Origin: Microbacteriaceae bacterium | GTDB lineage: Bacteria > Actinomycetota > Actinomycetes > Actinomycetales > Microbacteriaceae | Assembly (NCBI GenBank): GCA_019638805.1 | Contig: JAHBTA010000003.1 | Coordinates: 124,001-188,000 of the forward strand | Length of the DNA: 64,000 nucleotides | Direction of reading: 5' to 3' | Shown here: positions 1-9,698 of the stretch, in pieces | Numbering within the stretch: position 1 is the first letter of the stretch | Layout of the letters: each line of letters begins with the position of its first letter | The notes under the pieces: model-generated | What the model was told of the DNA's origin: nothing | The model's input: the letters and a program-made list of their open reading frames with translations, nothing else | Database searches by the model: none | Made by a program: the position numbers and the translations under genes

Positions 1-661
1 TCTGATGGAACACCGGGGTGTGCGTCGCGTCGAGCTCGTCGGTGCGGAAGACCCGGCCGACCGCGGCGACGTACACCGGCAGCTCGCGCGTGAGCAGCGA
101 GCGGATCTGCACCGGGCTGGTGTGCGTGCGCATGACCAGGTGGCGCTCGACCGGCTCGACATAGAAGGTGTCCTGCATCGCCCGCGCCGGGTGATCCTCG
201 TCGAAGTTGAGCGCGTCGAAGTTGTACCACTCGTGCTCGAGTTCGGGGCCCTCGCCGATCTCCCAGCCCATCGAGATGAACAGGTCGCTCATCTGCTCCA
301 TGAGAAGGGACAGAGGATGCCGTGCCCCGGCTCGCCAGCGGCTCGGCACCGCGGTCACGTCCACGGTCTCGCTCTCCAGACGGGCGGTCTCCTCGGCGGC
401 GAGGATCGTGGCCTCTTGCGCCACGAGCGCCTGGGTCACCCGCCCGCGGGCCTCGCCCACCAGCTTGCCCAGCGCGGCCTTCTGGTCGGCGGGCACGTCG
501 CGCAGGGTCGCGTTGAGCTTCGCGAGCGGGGATGCCTCCCCGGCATGCGCGGTGCGCGCGGCTTTCAGAGCGGCCGAGTCGCCGGCCGTGGAGATCGCGG
601 CGAGCGCCGCATCCACCGCGGCCGAGACCGCCTTCTCGGTGATGGGCGTGGGGTCTGACAC
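1..661 (-). CDS. pheS: Phenylalanine--tRNA ligase alpha subunit (3' part beyond the window)
   Basis: Charges tRNA-Phe with phenylalanine as the alpha subunit of the alpha2beta2 enzyme in the cytoplasm. The visible 220 residues hold the N-terminal coiled-coil arm (about residues 1-95) and the beginning of the class II catalytic core with motifs such as HPLSLLMEQ and the motif-2 region (RTHTSPVQIR, then GRVFRTDELDATH). The reading frame runs off the left edge, so the C-terminal third is missing only because the window ends. The start is a GTG giving VSDPTPITEKAV, a normal PheS beginning. No Shine-Dalgarno is obvious; a TAGGCT hexamer lies 8 bp upstream. pheT would be expected just outside the window. 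Confidence 0.95.
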   Translation of the reverse strand, partial: MSDPTPITEKAVSAAVDAALAAISTAGDSAALKAARTAHAGEASPLAKLNATLRDVPADQKAALGKLVGEARGRVTQALVAQEATILAAEETARLESETVDVTAVPSRWRAGARHPLSLLMEQMSDLFISMGWEIGEGPELEHEWYNFDALNFDEDHPARAMQDTFYVEPVERHLVMRTHTSPVQIRSLLTRELPVYVAAVGRVFRTDELDATHTPVFHQ

Positions 662-669
662 GAGGCACA

Positions 670-675
670 AGCCTA
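670..675 (-). promoter_or_regulatory. -10 hexamer TAGGCT before pheS
   Basis: TAGGCT on the minus strand, 8 bp before the pheS GTG. It fits the leaderless-promoter pattern seen across this window (TANNNT, then 6-8 bases, then the start codon). Confidence 0.35.
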
Positions 676-710
676 CCGATGCGGCGGGGGCCTGCCGCGC
701 GAGCGCGCGG

Positions 711-1613
711 CTACTCCCGGGTGCGGATCGCCGTCGTCGGGAGCGCCTGCGTCGCGAAGACCTTCCCTCGCCTGGGGATGCGGGGGCGGCCCGCACCCGG
801 ACCGGTGCGCCGGGCGACGACGCGCGCGATCCAGGACAGCAGCAGGTTGGTCGCCAGGTAGATGACCAGGACGATGAGGAACACCGAGAGCTTGTACTGC
901 TCGCCGTAGTAGTTGGACAGGTTGCTGACCTGACGCAGCAGCTCGCCGTACCCGATGATGTACGCCAGCGCGGTGTCCTTCAGCAGCACGACGAGCTGGG
1001 CGATGATGATCGGCAGCATGTTGCGCGCCGCCTGCGGGAACTCGATCAGGAAACGCGTCGCCAGCGGCGTCAACCCGACCGTGAGCCCGGCCTCGCGCTG
1101 CCCGCGCGGCAGAGCCGCGACCCCCGAGCGCAGGATCTCGCCGATGAGCGCCCCGTTGTAGACCGCGAGCGCCCAGACGCCGGCCCAGAACGACCCGGCC
1201 GAGAACACCAGCAGGATGAACAGCATCATGAGCAGCACGGGCATGCCGCGGAAGAACTCGAGAACGATCGTCGTCGGAACGCGCACGATCGCCGTCCGCG
1301 CCGTGCGCAGGAACGAGAACCCGATGCCGATGACGATCGCGAGCACGGCCGCGATGCCCGCCATCCGCAGCGTCCCCAGGTAGCCGTTGCCGATCGCGCG
1401 CCAGAAGGCGCGATCGTTCACGACGTCCCACCGGCTCCAGTCGAAATAGCCCGGCCGGGTCGAGCCGTCGGCTCCCACGCGCGGGAGGGCGAGCGACACG
1501 ATGACCCACGCCACGACGGCGGCCACCACGAGGCCGATGACGACGCCGACGATGTGGGCCCGGCGCCGTGCCTTCGGACCGGGGACGTCGTAGAGGACGG
1601 TGCTCGTGCTCAT
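711..1613 (-). CDS. gluD: Glutamate/amino-acid ABC transporter permease (GluD-like)
   Basis: Inner-membrane permease half of a polar amino-acid importer of the HisM/GluD family; 300 residues. It has a hydrophobic segment at about residues 20-45, then the binding-protein-dependent transport fold with the family motif EFFRGMPVLLMM and the EAA-type cytoplasmic loop around GLTVGLTPLATRFLIEFPQAARNMLP. The ATG at 1613 overlaps the stop of the upstream permease by 4 bp (ATGA), so the pair is translationally coupled. It is the last gene of gluA-gluB-gluC-gluD. The substrate is inferred to be glutamate from the Corynebacterium-like gene order; another acidic or polar amino acid is possible. Confidence 0.9.
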   Translation of the reverse strand: MSTSTVLYDVPGPKARRRAHIVGVVIGLVVAAVVAWVIVSLALPRVGADGSTRPGYFDWSRWDVVNDRAFWRAIGNGYLGTLRMAGIAAVLAIVIGIGFSFLRTARTAIVRVPTTIVLEFFRGMPVLLMMLFILLVFSAGSFWAGVWALAVYNGALIGEILRSGVAALPRGQREAGLTVGLTPLATRFLIEFPQAARNMLPIIIAQLVVLLKDTALAYIIGYGELLRQVSNLSNYYGEQYKLSVFLIVLVIYLATNLLLSWIARVVARRTGPGAGRPRIPRRGKVFATQALPTTAIRTRE

Positions 1614-2278
1614 CGCAGGACCGCCACGCGCTTCTCGACGTAGGTCTGCAGGCGTCCGAGCGGGATCGTGACCGCAAGGTAGAAGACCGCGACGGACAGC
1701 AGGATGGCGAGCACCTGATCCCCGCGCGCGTTGATCGCGGCGCGCGATGCGCCGATGAGCTCGACCACGAAGAACCCGCCCGCGACCGAGGTGTTCTTCA
1801 CCAGGGCGATGAGCACGTTGACGATCGGCGGGATGACCATCCGGATCGCCTGCGGCAGGATCACCTCGGACAGGGTCTGCCCGAACCCGAGCCCGATGCT
1901 GCGAGCCGCCTCGGCCTGCCCCACCGGGATGGCGTTGACACCCGATCGGATGCCCTCCGCGATGAAGGGCGAGGTGTACAGCGTCAGGCCGATCGCCGCG
2001 AGGATGAAGAACGCCGTCTGCGAGTCGACCCCCCTGGGCGCGAGACCCAGGTTCGGGACGACGACCGCGAAGCCCAGCAGCACGAGCGTGAGCGGGGTGT
2101 TGCGCAGCCACTCGGTGTAGACCGTCGCGACCGCGCGCATGGGCGCCACAGGCGACAGACGCATCGCGGCAACCAGCGTGCCCAGCACGAGCGAGCCGAC
2201 CGCCCCGATGCCGAACAGCGCGAGGGTGCGCAGGAACCCGCCCCACAGGAGGGGGAAGTTCTCGATCACCGCATCCAT
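1610..2278 (-). CDS. gluC: Glutamate/amino-acid ABC transporter permease (GluC-like)
   Basis: Second permease of the importer, 222 residues, about five membrane spans. The N-terminal stretch NFPLLWGGFLRTLALFGIG, the motif YTEWLRNTPLTLVLL and the EAA loop (EAARSIGLGFGQTLSEVILPQAIRMVIP) are typical of the HisQ/GluC family. It would pair with GluD in the membrane and dock with the GluA ATPase dimer. The gene sits 48 bp after gluB; that spacer carries two 9-bp direct repeats (GTTCAGTAC, plus strand, 2303-2311 and 2325-2333). It overlaps gluD by 4 bp. Confidence 0.9.
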   Translation of the reverse strand: MDAVIENFPLLWGGFLRTLALFGIGAVGSLVLGTLVAAMRLSPVAPMRAVATVYTEWLRNTPLTLVLLGFAVVVPNLGLAPRGVDSQTAFFILAAIGLTLYTSPFIAEGIRSGVNAIPVGQAEAARSIGLGFGQTLSEVILPQAIRMVIPPIVNVLIALVKNTSVAGGFFVVELIGASRAAINARGDQVLAILLSVAVFYLAVTIPLGRLQTYVEKRVAVLR

Positions 2279-2326
2279 CGCGCTGTCCGGCTCGTCTCAG
2301 GCGTTCAGTACAGGTTCAGAACCGGT

Positions 2327-3214
2327 TCAGTACCGGTCGACCGCCGGCGGTGTGGGCAGGTCGAGGACCTTGCCCGCGGTGGCCTCCCAGGCTGCGGCCC
2401 AGCTGCCGTCCTCGTAGGACTGCTCCAGGACGTCGTTGATCCACATCCGGAAGTCGGTGTCGTCGTGGTTCAGGCCGATGCCGTAGGGCTCGGCGGTGAA
2501 CGGGTTGTTGACGACCTCGAACTCACCGTCGCTCTGGTCGGCGAGTCCCGCGAGGATCACGTTGTCCGTGGTCACCGCGACCGCCTGGCCGTTGCGGATC
2601 GGGTCGAGGCAGTCGGCGTAGTCGGCCGCCTCGAGGATGTTGGTGGTGTACTCCTGGATGTTCGCCAGCGACGTCGAGCCGCTCACGGTGCAGACCGTCT
2701 TGTCCGGGTTGTCCTGGAACCATTCCGGACCCGTGATGCCCTCCGGGTTGCCGGAGGGAACCAGGATGTCCTGCCCGGCCTCGTAGTACGGCCCGGCGAA
2801 CGAGACGACTTCCTTGCGCTTGTCGTTGATCGTGTACGTCGCGATGACGATGTCGACCTGACCGCTCTCGATGAAGGGCTCGCGGTTGGCGGACACGGTC
2901 TCGACCCACTTGATGTCCTCGGGCGCGATGCCGAGCTGACCCGCGATGATCTTGCCGATCTCGATGTCGAAGCCCTGCGGGATGCCGTCCGGCCCCGCGA
3001 GGCCGAAGAGCGGCTGCGCGAACTTGGTGCCGATCGTGATGCTGCCCGCGTCGGCGAGCTCGGCCATCGTCGTGCCGTCCTCGTACGGGACCTGCTCGCT
3101 GGTCGGGTTGTCACCGCCGTCGCCCTCCGGAGCGCTCGAATCGGTGCAGCCCGCGAGCACGAGCGCGCCGGCCGCCGCGATGGCAGCCACTGCGGTTGCT
3201 GTTCGGAATCTCAT
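2327..3214 (-). CDS. gluB: Glutamate-type ABC transporter substrate-binding lipoprotein
   Basis: Extracellular amino-acid-binding lipoprotein, 295 residues. The N-terminus has a signal peptide ending in a lipobox (ALVLAGC, Cys about residue 22), so it should be anchored to the outer face of the membrane. The mature part is a type II periplasmic-binding fold (SBP_bac_3): GTKFAQPLFGLAG, GFDIEIGKIIAGQLG, and the ligand-contact region FIESGQVDIVIATYTINDKRKEVVSFAGPYYEAGQDILV. A strong Shine-Dalgarno (GGGGAGG) precedes the ATG. Located between gluA and gluC, it supplies substrate to the GluC/GluD pore. Confidence 0.92.
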   Translation of the reverse strand: MRFRTATAVAAIAAAGALVLAGCTDSSAPEGDGGDNPTSEQVPYEDGTTMAELADAGSITIGTKFAQPLFGLAGPDGIPQGFDIEIGKIIAGQLGIAPEDIKWVETVSANREPFIESGQVDIVIATYTINDKRKEVVSFAGPYYEAGQDILVPSGNPEGITGPEWFQDNPDKTVCTVSGSTSLANIQEYTTNILEAADYADCLDPIRNGQAVAVTTDNVILAGLADQSDGEFEVVNNPFTAEPYGIGLNHDDTDFRMWINDVLEQSYEDGSWAAAWEATAGKVLDLPTPPAVDRY

Positions 3215-3246
3215 GGTTTCCTCCCCTTGGTGTTCTCGCCCGCCGA

Positions 3247-3984
3247 TCAGTGGGCGAGGATCTTCGACAGGAAGTCCTTCGCACGGTCGGTGCGGGTCTT
3301 CTCGAAGAAGTTCTCGGGCGTGTCCTCCTCGACGATCTCGCCGTCGGCCATGAAGAGCACGCGGTCCGCCGCCTTGCGCGCGAACCCCATCTCGTGGGTG
3401 ACCACGACCATGGTCATGCCGTCCCCGGCCAGCCCGACCATGACATCCAGGACCTCGGCGATCATCTCCGGGTCGAGGGCCGAGGTCGGCTCGTCGAACA
3501 GGATGAGCTTAGGGTCCATGGCGAGCGCCCGCGCGATCGCCACGCGCTGCTGCTGACCGCCCGACAGCTGCGAGGGAAGTTTGCTGGCCTGGTTGGCCAC
3601 GCCCACCCGGTCGAGCAGTTCGAGGCCGCGCTTCTCCGCATCCGCCTTGGAGCGCTTGCGCACCTTGATGGGCCCGAGCGTGACGTTCTCGAGCACCGTC
3701 TTGTGCGCGAACAGGTTGAACGACTGGAAGACCATGCCCACATCCGCCCGCAGCCGCGCGAGCTCGGAGCCCTCCGCGGGAAGCGCCTCGCCGTCGATCG
3801 TGATGGTGCCGGAGTCGATGGTCTCGAGCCGGTTGATGGCCCGGCACAGCGTGGATTTGCCCGAACCGGAGGGCCCGATGACGACCACGACCTCGCCCCG
3901 GACGATGGTGGTCGAGATGTCCTTCAGAACGTGCAGCTCGCCGTAGTGCTTGTTCACCCGGTCGAGGACGACGAGAGGCTCCAT
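3247..3984 (-). CDS. gluA: Glutamate/amino-acid ABC transporter ATP-binding protein
   Basis: ATPase of the importer, 245 residues, cytoplasmic. Walker [11 protein letters not shown]-loop [12 protein letters not shown], signature [16 protein letters not shown], Walker [13 protein letters not shown] and H-loop VVTHEMGF are all intact. I chose the ATG at 3984 ([10 protein letters not shown]), which has GAGGGTGG just upstream and gives the usual family length. A longer reading (start 4080) would add a low-complexity Arg/Pro tail and overlap the upstream methyltransferase gene. First gene of the gluABCD cluster; 59 bp separate it from the upstream gene on the same strand. Confidence 0.93.
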   Translation of the reverse strand: MEPLVVLDRVNKHYGELHVLKDISTTIVRGEVVVVIGPSGSGKSTLCRAINRLETIDSGTITIDGEALPAEGSELARLRADVGMVFQSFNLFAHKTVLENVTLGPIKVRKRSKADAEKRGLELLDRVGVANQASKLPSQLSGGQQQRVAIARALAMDPKLILFDEPTSALDPEMIAEVLDVMVGLAGDGMTMVVVTHEMGFARKAADRVLFMADGEIVEEDTPENFFEKTRTDRAKDFLSKILAH

Positions 3985-4043
3985 CGATCCACCCTCACAT
4001 GGACCGCATGCGGGGGTCAACGGTCCGGCGCCGCGGCGGCGGG

Positions 4044-4832
4044 TCAGCCGCGGTGCGCGAAAGCGCTCGCGTAGAGGCACACGGATGCGGCGGTCGCCAG
4101 GTTGAGCGACTCGGCTTTCCCGTAGATCGGCACGCGAATCGCCCGGTCCGCCATGGCCAGATGCGCGTCGCTGAGGCCATGCGCCTCATTGCCGAAGAGC
4201 CACGCCGTCGGGTCCGCCAGCAGCCCCTGGACGACGGGCAACTCCTCCCCCGTCACGTCGGCCGCGAGCACGCGCAGCCCGGCCGCGCGCACCGCGTCGA
4301 GGGCGGGTTCGAGCTCGACCCCCTGGACGACCGGCACGTGGAAGATCGACCCGGTGGTCGAGCGCACCACCTTCGGATTGAAGGCGTCGACGCTGGGGCC
4401 GGTGAGGATCACACCGGCGGCGCCCGCCGCATCCGCCGCCCGGATCACGGTGCCCGCGTTGCCGGGATCCCGCACCTCGTCGAGAATCGCGACCAGTGCG
4501 GGCCGCCCCGCGAGCAGTTCGTCCAGGGTGGTCGCCGGCTGGCGGCACACCGCGAGCACCCCCTGCGGGGTCACGGTGTCGCACATCGCCTCGAGCACCG
4601 GGGCGGTGACCTCGGTGACCTCGATGCCCGCGTCCACCGCGGCCCGTGCCAGCGGAAGCGCGAGCGCTTCCGCGACCGCGTACAGCGCGACCACGCCGTC
4701 CGGCCGGTACGCGAGCGCCTCGCCCACGGCCTGCGGCCCCTCCGCCAGGAAGAGCCCGGTCTCGGCACGCCCCTTGCGCTTGGCCAGCTTGGCGACGGCC
4801 CGCACCCTCGGGGAGCGCGGGTTGTCGATCAC
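4044..4832 (-). CDS. TrmH/SpoU-family RNA 2'-O-methyltransferase
   Basis: 262-residue SPOUT methyltransferase acting on rRNA or tRNA. The N-terminal third is a SpoU substrate-binding domain ([16 protein letters not shown]). The C-terminal knot domain carries the three family motifs: [34 protein letters not shown] and [21 protein letters not shown] (AdoMet-binding knot). The exact target nucleotide cannot be read from sequence. This gene commonly lies between rplT and pheS in actinobacteria. The start is GTG, with TAGCAT exactly 6 bp upstream and no clear ribosome binding site, so a leaderless transcript is likely even though rplT lies only 34 bp upstream. Confidence 0.9.
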   Translation of the reverse strand: MIDNPRSPRVRAVAKLAKRKGRAETGLFLAEGPQAVGEALAYRPDGVVALYAVAEALALPLARAAVDAGIEVTEVTAPVLEAMCDTVTPQGVLAVCRQPATTLDELLAGRPALVAILDEVRDPGNAGTVIRAADAAGAAGVILTGPSVDAFNPKVVRSTTGSIFHVPVVQGVELEPALDAVRAAGLRVLAADVTGEELPVVQGLLADPTAWLFGNEAHGLSDAHLAMADRAIRVPIYGKAESLNLATAASVCLYASAFAHRG

Positions 4833-4838
4833 GCCTCG

Positions 4839-4844
4839 ATGCTA
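4839..4844 (-). promoter_or_regulatory. -10 hexamer TAGCAT, leaderless promoter of the TrmH-family gene
   Basis: TAGCAT on the minus strand, exactly 6 bp before the GTG start, matching the spacing repeated at many genes of this window. Confidence 0.45.
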
Positions 4845-4866
4845 GGACGCGAAGGTGAACGAACGG

Positions 4867-5247
4867 TTACGCGGCAGGCGCGTTGACGTCCTTCGGGAGC
4901 GCGGCCTTGGCCGCCTCCACGAGACCCGCGAACGCGGTCGGCTCGTTGACCGCCAGCTCGGCCAGCATGCGGCGGTCCACCTCGATGCCCGCCAGGCCCA
5001 GGCCCTGGATCAGACGGTTGTAGGTGAGGCCGTTCTGGCGGGCGGCGGCGTTGATCCGCTGGATCCACAGCCGGCGGAACTCGCCCTTCTTGGCGTGACG
5101 GTCGCGGTAGGCGTAGACGAGCGAGTGGGTGACCTGCTCCTTCGCCTTGCGGTACAGACGGGAGCGCTGGCCGCGGTAGCCCTCGGCGCGCTCCAGGACG
5201 ACCCGGCGCTTCTTGGCGGCGTTGACCGCCCTCTTGACACGTGCCAT
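4867..5247 (-). CDS. rplT: 50S ribosomal protein L20
   Basis: 126-residue basic ribosomal protein that binds 23S rRNA early in 50S assembly. The N-terminus [15 protein letters not shown] and the core KGRRS-like region [42 protein letters not shown] are diagnostic. Last gene of infC-rpmI-rplT, 40 bp after rpmI. In many bacteria L20 or its operon is under feedback control through the infC leader; no L20 mimic is evident here. Confidence 0.98.
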   Translation of the reverse strand: MARVKRAVNAAKKRRVVLERAEGYRGQRSRLYRKAKEQVTHSLVYAYRDRHAKKGEFRRLWIQRINAAARQNGLTYNRLIQGLGLAGIEVDRRMLAELAVNEPTAFAGLVEAAKAALPKDVNAPAA

Positions 5248-5287
5248 TTCTCTGCTTCTTCCTGCGTCTTCTGAGTCGGGTCCGGGT

Positions 5288-5474
5288 CTACTTGCCCAGG
5301 AGCTTCTTGATGACCTTGGCGTCCTGCTTGGGCAGCACGACGTCGGCGTTGAGCCGGCGGGTGACCCGCGACGACTTGTGCTCGAAGTTGTGGCGCATGC
5401 CGGAGCCCTGCTTCACGACCTTGCCGGAACCGGTGATCCGGAAGCGCTTCTTGGCGCCGGAGTGGGTCTTCTGC

Positions 5475-5482
<8 letters not shown>
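5288..5482 (-). CDS. rpmI: 50S ribosomal protein L35
   Basis: 64-residue basic protein ([22 protein letters not shown]), the standard length for L35, a late-assembling 50S component. Its ATG lies inside the 3' end of infC: the two reading frames overlap by 8 bp, which implies translational coupling of L35 to IF-3. Confidence 0.98.
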
Positions 5483-6122
<640 letters not shown>

Positions 6123-6344
6123 GCGGGTCTCCTTTGTTGCGGTTGCGAAACTCTGTTGCGAAACAATCGTGTGTGAACTGCACGAAGGAGAGGCGTTCCA
6201 CGGCTGTCGCCGCCAATTTCCCCCTGGCGACCGCCCCGGTGTGACCCGGGTTCGGCGGAGGGACACTGACCCGTCTAGCCTTGAGAAACGGCCGGCGGGT
6301 GGGATTTCTCCACTTCGTTCCGGAGAGATGGCTCCGGAGCCCGG
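6123..6344. promoter_or_regulatory. Divergent leader region between infC and the DUF1844 gene
   Basis: 222 bp without a gene. In infC sense it carries two possible RNA hairpins: one with CCCGG/CCGGG arms at 6235-6250, and one with GTCGCC/GGCGAC arms at 6206-6231. A strong AAAGGAG follows just before the ATC start. Near the other end lies the palindrome GGCTCCGGAGCC, just before the DUF1844 start. No L20-type leader could be recognised. Regulatory meaning is inference. Confidence 0.4.
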
Positions 6345-6725
6345 ATGAGTTTAGCAGAGGAACAGCACGTGAGCGATGAGCAGGCCTTCGTGGACGTCGA
6401 GGGCGCGGTGCGCGACATCGCCGAGGTGCCCGCGGTCGAACTCATCAACACGGTGGCCGTGCACCTCATGAGCGCGGCGGCCGTCAAGCTGGGACTCGGC
6501 GACGGACCGGATGCGGCGGCCGAGCTCGATCTGGACGAGGCGCGCAAGCTCATCACCTCGCTCGCCGGACTCGTGACCGCGGCCGCGCCCGAGGTCTCCG
6601 ACACGCACGCGCGGCCTCTGCGCGACGGGCTCCGCACGCTGCAGCTCGCCTTCCGGGAGGCGTCCGCGTTCCCCGACGCACCCGGCCAGGGCCCGGGCGA
6701 GAAGTGGACGGGGCCGGTCAGCTAG
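6345..6725 (+). CDS. DUF1844 domain-containing protein
   Basis: 126 residues, mostly helical, with the DUF1844 core [24 protein letters not shown] and [21 protein letters not shown]. Function is unknown; the family is a constant neighbour of infC in actinobacteria, here transcribed divergently. Two starts are plausible: ATG 6345 (CGGAG 5 bp upstream) and GTG 6369 (AGAGGA upstream, giving VSDEQAF). I kept the upstream one. The last 14 bp including the stop are duplicated in tandem (6713-6740). Confidence 0.85.
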   Translation: MSLAEEQHVSDEQAFVDVEGAVRDIAEVPAVELINTVAVHLMSAAAVKLGLGDGPDAAAELDLDEARKLITSLAGLVTAAAPEVSDTHARPLRDGLRTLQLAFREASAFPDAPGQGPGEKWTGPVS

Positions 6726-6740
6726 CGCCGGTCAGCTAGC
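6713..6740 (+). repeat. 14-bp tandem duplication carrying the DUF1844 stop codon
   Basis: GCCGGTCAGCTAGC occurs twice with no spacer (6713-6726 and 6727-6740). The first copy contains the TAG stop (6723-6725); the second lies just beyond the gene. Confidence 0.9.
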
Positions 6741-6775
6741 GCTGGGCGGCTGGGGGCGGGCGTCAGCCCAGCGCT
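6738..6775. terminator. Hairpin between convergent genes
   Basis: Perfect 10-bp inverted repeat AGCGCTGGGC / GCCCAGCGCT with an 18-base GC-rich loop, lying between the convergent DUF1844 and decarboxylase genes and reaching a few codons into the latter. There is no T-run, as is common for high-GC actinobacterial terminators. Confidence 0.45.
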
Positions 6776-8136
6776 CGCTCGAACGCCGCGACCGTGCGGG
6801 CGACGTCGTCCTCGCCGGTCTGCCAATTGCTGACCGAGATGCGGATGATGCCCCGGCCCGCCCAGCGGCTCGGGCTCGGGCGCACCTCGCCCTCGGCGAG
6901 CAGGCGCTCGAGCACGCGCGTCGTCGTCGCGTCGTCCTCGAACGCGACGCAGACCTGCGTGTAGACCACGTCGTTGACGATGCTCGCGCCGGGCAGCGCG
7001 GCCAGCCCGGCCGCGATGCCGCGCGCCGCGGCGGCCATGCCCTCCACGAGTTCGCGCACGCCCTCGCTGCCCAGGGATGCCAGCGCGGCCCACACGGGGA
7101 CCCCGCGCGCCCGGCGAGAGAGCTCCGGAACGTGCTCGTGCGGGTCGGGAACCGCCGCGTCGATGAGGTACTCGGCGCGATGACCGAAAGCACGCGTCAT
7201 GGCGACCGGGTCGGCCACCACCGCCACGCCGCAGTCGTAGGGCACGTTGAGGGTCTTGTGCGCGTCGGTCGCCCATGAATCGGCGCCGGCCATACCGGCC
7301 ACGAGCGGGTGCAGTTCGGGGCTCGCGGCGGCCCACAGCCCGAAGGCGCCGTCCACGTGCACCCACGCACCGGCCTCGTGCGCGGCCGCGATCGGGTCCT
7401 CGAAGGGGTCGAAGGCACCCGAGTGCACGTTGCCGGCCTGCAGGCACACGATCGCCGGACCGTCCACACCCGCGAGCACCTCGCGCAGTGCGGCGGGGTC
7501 GATGCGGCCCTGGGCGTCGGAGGGCACCAACTCGGGCTCGCCCAGTCCGAGGTAGCGAAGGGCCATGTCGACCGAGCTGTGCCGTTCCTGCCCCGCGATG
7601 ACCCGGATCCGCGGCGCGCCGGCCAGCCCGTCGTGGGCGGTGTCCCAGCCGTGGGAGGCGAGCACGGCATCCCGTCCGGCGGCGAGACCCGTGAAGTTGG
7701 CCATCGTGGCGCCCGTCGTGAAGCCGACCGCGGCATCCGCCGGCAACCCGAGCAGCTGCAGCAGCCAGCGCGCCGCGGCGTCCTCCGCGGCGACGACTCC
7801 CGGTGTCGCGTCGCGCATGCCGGCGTTCTGGTCCCAGGCGCTCACCAGCCAGTCGGCCGCGAGCGAGGCGGGCAGCGTGCCGCCCATGACCCATCCGTAG
7901 AACCTGGGCGACTGGCTGGCCATGAGACCCGGCTCGGCGGCCGCGACCAGGTCCTCGACGACCTCGGCGGGCGCTGTGCCGCGTGCGGGCAGCCGCTCCG
8001 GGAACGCCTCGGCGATCTGGGCCGCGTCGCGGGACGCCGGGATCGGCCGCTCGGCGACGCCGTCGAGCCAGCGCCGGGCGTGTGCGAACGCCGCGCTGAG
8101 TTCCGGGCGCGGGTCCGCACCCTCGCTGCGAGTCAT
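6763..8136 (-). CDS. Pyridoxal-phosphate-dependent decarboxylase family protein
   Basis: 457-residue group II (aromatic-L-amino-acid/glutamate type) decarboxylase. The PLP lysine lies in TDAHKTLNVPYDCG. Upstream motifs include PRFYGWVMGGTLPASLAADWLVSAWDQN (substrate entry), TTGATMANFTGL (phosphate contacts) and HVDGAFGLWAAAS, whose Asp contacts the PLP ring nitrogen. The C-terminal small domain follows. The substrate cannot be called; the family includes aromatic amino-acid, diaminobutyrate and cysteine-sulfinate decarboxylases. It starts 18 bp after sseB, with no TANNNT hexamer at the start, so it may be the tail of the his operon transcript. Confidence 0.85.
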   Translation of the reverse strand: MTRSEGADPRPELSAAFAHARRWLDGVAERPIPASRDAAQIAEAFPERLPARGTAPAEVVEDLVAAAEPGLMASQSPRFYGWVMGGTLPASLAADWLVSAWDQNAGMRDATPGVVAAEDAAARWLLQLLGLPADAAVGFTTGATMANFTGLAAGRDAVLASHGWDTAHDGLAGAPRIRVIAGQERHSSVDMALRYLGLGEPELVPSDAQGRIDPAALREVLAGVDGPAIVCLQAGNVHSGAFDPFEDPIAAAHEAGAWVHVDGAFGLWAAASPELHPLVAGMAGADSWATDAHKTLNVPYDCGVAVVADPVAMTRAFGHRAEYLIDAAVPDPHEHVPELSRRARGVPVWAALASLGSEGVRELVEGMAAAARGIAAGLAALPGASIVNDVVYTQVCVAFEDDATTTRVLERLLAEGEVRPSPSRWAGRGIIRISVSNWQTGEDDVARTVAAFERALG

Positions 8137-8154
8137 CCCGTCAGGGTGCCACGA

Positions 8155-8940
8155 TCAGAGCCGCTCGACCACCACGGAGATCGAGTCGACGCGCTCGGCG
8201 ATCACGGCATCCGCCGCCCAGCGCTCGCCCAGCCGCGCGATGAGGGACCGCAGCTCCTCCTCCGGCAGGCCGTCGCGCACCGTGAGCTGCACGAGCAGCT
8301 CGGCTCCCGCGAGGCGCGCCTGGGGGTCACCGGGTGCGAGTTGCACGGCCACGAGCACGGGCTCGCGCCCCGACGACGCGAGGAAGGCGTCGAGCACCTC
8401 CGGGTCCTCATAGGAGGGCGTCCAGCGCTCCCCCGTCGCGAGGGCGCGGAAGGCGGGTCGGCGGATCGCGAAGATCGTGTCCTCGCCGGGGCGGATGGGC
8501 ACCGGGTCCACCACGATGAGGGGCGTTCCCTCCGCCGCGGCCGCGAGCGCGATGCGCGGAACCTGGATCGGGATCGGGCGGGCCGACGGATCCCAGGCCC
8601 GCATGGCATCCACCGAGGTGAACGCGACCAGGGTCGCGCGGCCGTCCGGCGCCGCGGTCGTGACGATCGAGAGCTCCTGGGTCTTATCGACCAGCTGCCC
8701 GTGGGGGCCGGTGCCCTCGTCCCCGCGGACGGCGAGCAGCGGCAGCAGCAGCCGCTCGACGCGCAGCGCCTCGAGCACCTCGCGCGTGCCGACCTCGGAT
8801 GCGCGGAACCGGCGGATCGCCTCGATCACGCGCGCGGGCGCTGTGCCGTTGTCGTCCGCGTCGGGGTTGTCGTGGAAGGCGCGACCTTCCCAGGGGATCC
8901 CGGCGCTGTCGGTCTCCCCTCCGGGCTGATCCGCGCTCAC
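8155..8940 (-). CDS. SseB family protein
   Basis: 261 residues with an SseB N-terminal-type domain ([57 protein letters not shown]) and a second alpha/beta half. SseB-type proteins are a common tail-gene of the actinobacterial his cluster; the role is unknown and a direct link to histidine synthesis is unproven. The GTG start overlaps the hisA stop by 4 bp (GTGA), so translation is coupled. The N-terminal 30 residues ([26 protein letters not shown]) look disordered. Confidence 0.85.
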   Translation of the reverse strand: MSADQPGGETDSAGIPWEGRAFHDNPDADDNGTAPARVIEAIRRFRASEVGTREVLEALRVERLLLPLLAVRGDEGTGPHGQLVDKTQELSIVTTAAPDGRATLVAFTSVDAMRAWDPSARPIPIQVPRIALAAAAEGTPLIVVDPVPIRPGEDTIFAIRRPAFRALATGERWTPSYEDPEVLDAFLASSGREPVLVAVQLAPGDPQARLAGAELLVQLTVRDGLPEEELRSLIARLGERWAADAVIAERVDSISVVVERL

Positions 8941-9686
8941 GCCCCCGCGACGTCGAGGGCCGCGGCGAGGGTGAACGCCCCCGCGTAGAGCGCCTTGCCG
9001 ACGATCGCCCCCTCGAGACCGAGCGGAACGAGCTCGCGCAGGGCCGCGATGTCGTCGAGGCTCGCGACGCCGCCCGACGCGATGACCGGCTTGGGCGTGC
9101 GCTCCATGACCTGGCGCAGCAGGTCGAGGTTCGGACCCTGCAGCGTGCCGTCCTTGGTGACGTCGGTCACGACGTAGCGCGCGCACCCGGCGGCCTCGAG
9201 CCGGTCCATGACGCCCCACAGGTCGCCGCCCTCGCGCGTCCACCCGCGGGCCGCGAGCGTCGTGCCCCGCACGTCGAGCCCGACCGCGATGGCCTCCCCG
9301 TACTCGGCGATGACGTGCGCCGCCCACTCCGGGTTCTCGAGCGCCGCGGTGCCCAGGTTGATGCGCTTGGCGCCGGTCGCGAGCGCGGCCTCGAGGCTCG
9401 CGTCGTCGCGGATGCCGCCCGAGAGCTCGATGTTGACCCGGCGCGGCGTGCTCTTGACGACCTTCTTGATGACGCCCCGGTTATCCCCCCGGCCGAACGC
9501 CGCGTCGAGGTCGACGAGGTGGATCCATTCGGCGCCCTGCGAGGACCACTGGTCGGCGGCCTCCACCGGGTCGCCGTAGCTGGTCTCGGTGCCCGCCTCG
9601 CCCTGCGTGAGCCGCACGGCCTTGCCGTCGGCGACGTCCACGGCCGGGAGCAGGGTCAGGCTCGGGCCCGTGTTGAACTCGGTCAT
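8937..9686 (-). CDS. hisA: ProFAR isomerase HisA/PriA
   Basis: Converts ProFAR to PRFAR in histidine synthesis; 249-residue (beta-alpha)8 barrel. The start [17 protein letters not shown] holds the catalytic Asp and the acceptor [14 protein letters not shown] holds the second Asp. Phosphate loops are SGGIRD and ASGGVAS. In many actinobacteria this enzyme (PriA) also does the TrpF reaction; whether that applies here cannot be settled without knowing if trpF exists. ATG at 9686 has GGAAGAG upstream. A 92-bp gap from hisH holds a candidate promoter and a hairpin. Confidence 0.95.
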   Translation of the reverse strand: MTEFNTGPSLTLLPAVDVADGKAVRLTQGEAGTETSYGDPVEAADQWSSQGAEWIHLVDLDAAFGRGDNRGVIKKVVKSTPRRVNIELSGGIRDDASLEAALATGAKRINLGTAALENPEWAAHVIAEYGEAIAVGLDVRGTTLAARGWTREGGDLWGVMDRLEAAGCARYVVTDVTKDGTLQGPNLDLLRQVMERTPKPVIASGGVASLDDIAALRELVPLGLEGAIVGKALYAGAFTLAAALDVAGA

Positions 9687-9698
9687 GCTGCTCTTCCC

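Noticed and set aside
2279..2333. Operator between gluB and gluC (direct repeats GTTCAGTAC, palindrome GAACCGGTTC)
   Set aside because: It lies inside an operon and overlaps the gluB stop; more likely a degenerate duplication of the gene end than a binding site.
3985..4080. Longer start for gluA
   Set aside because: Would add an Arg/Pro tail and overlap the methyltransferase gene; ATG 3984 has a ribosome site and family length.
6123..6266. Longer IF-3 N-terminus from 6266
   Set aside because: The extra 48 residues have no IF-3 similarity and skip a strong Shine-Dalgarno next to the ATC.
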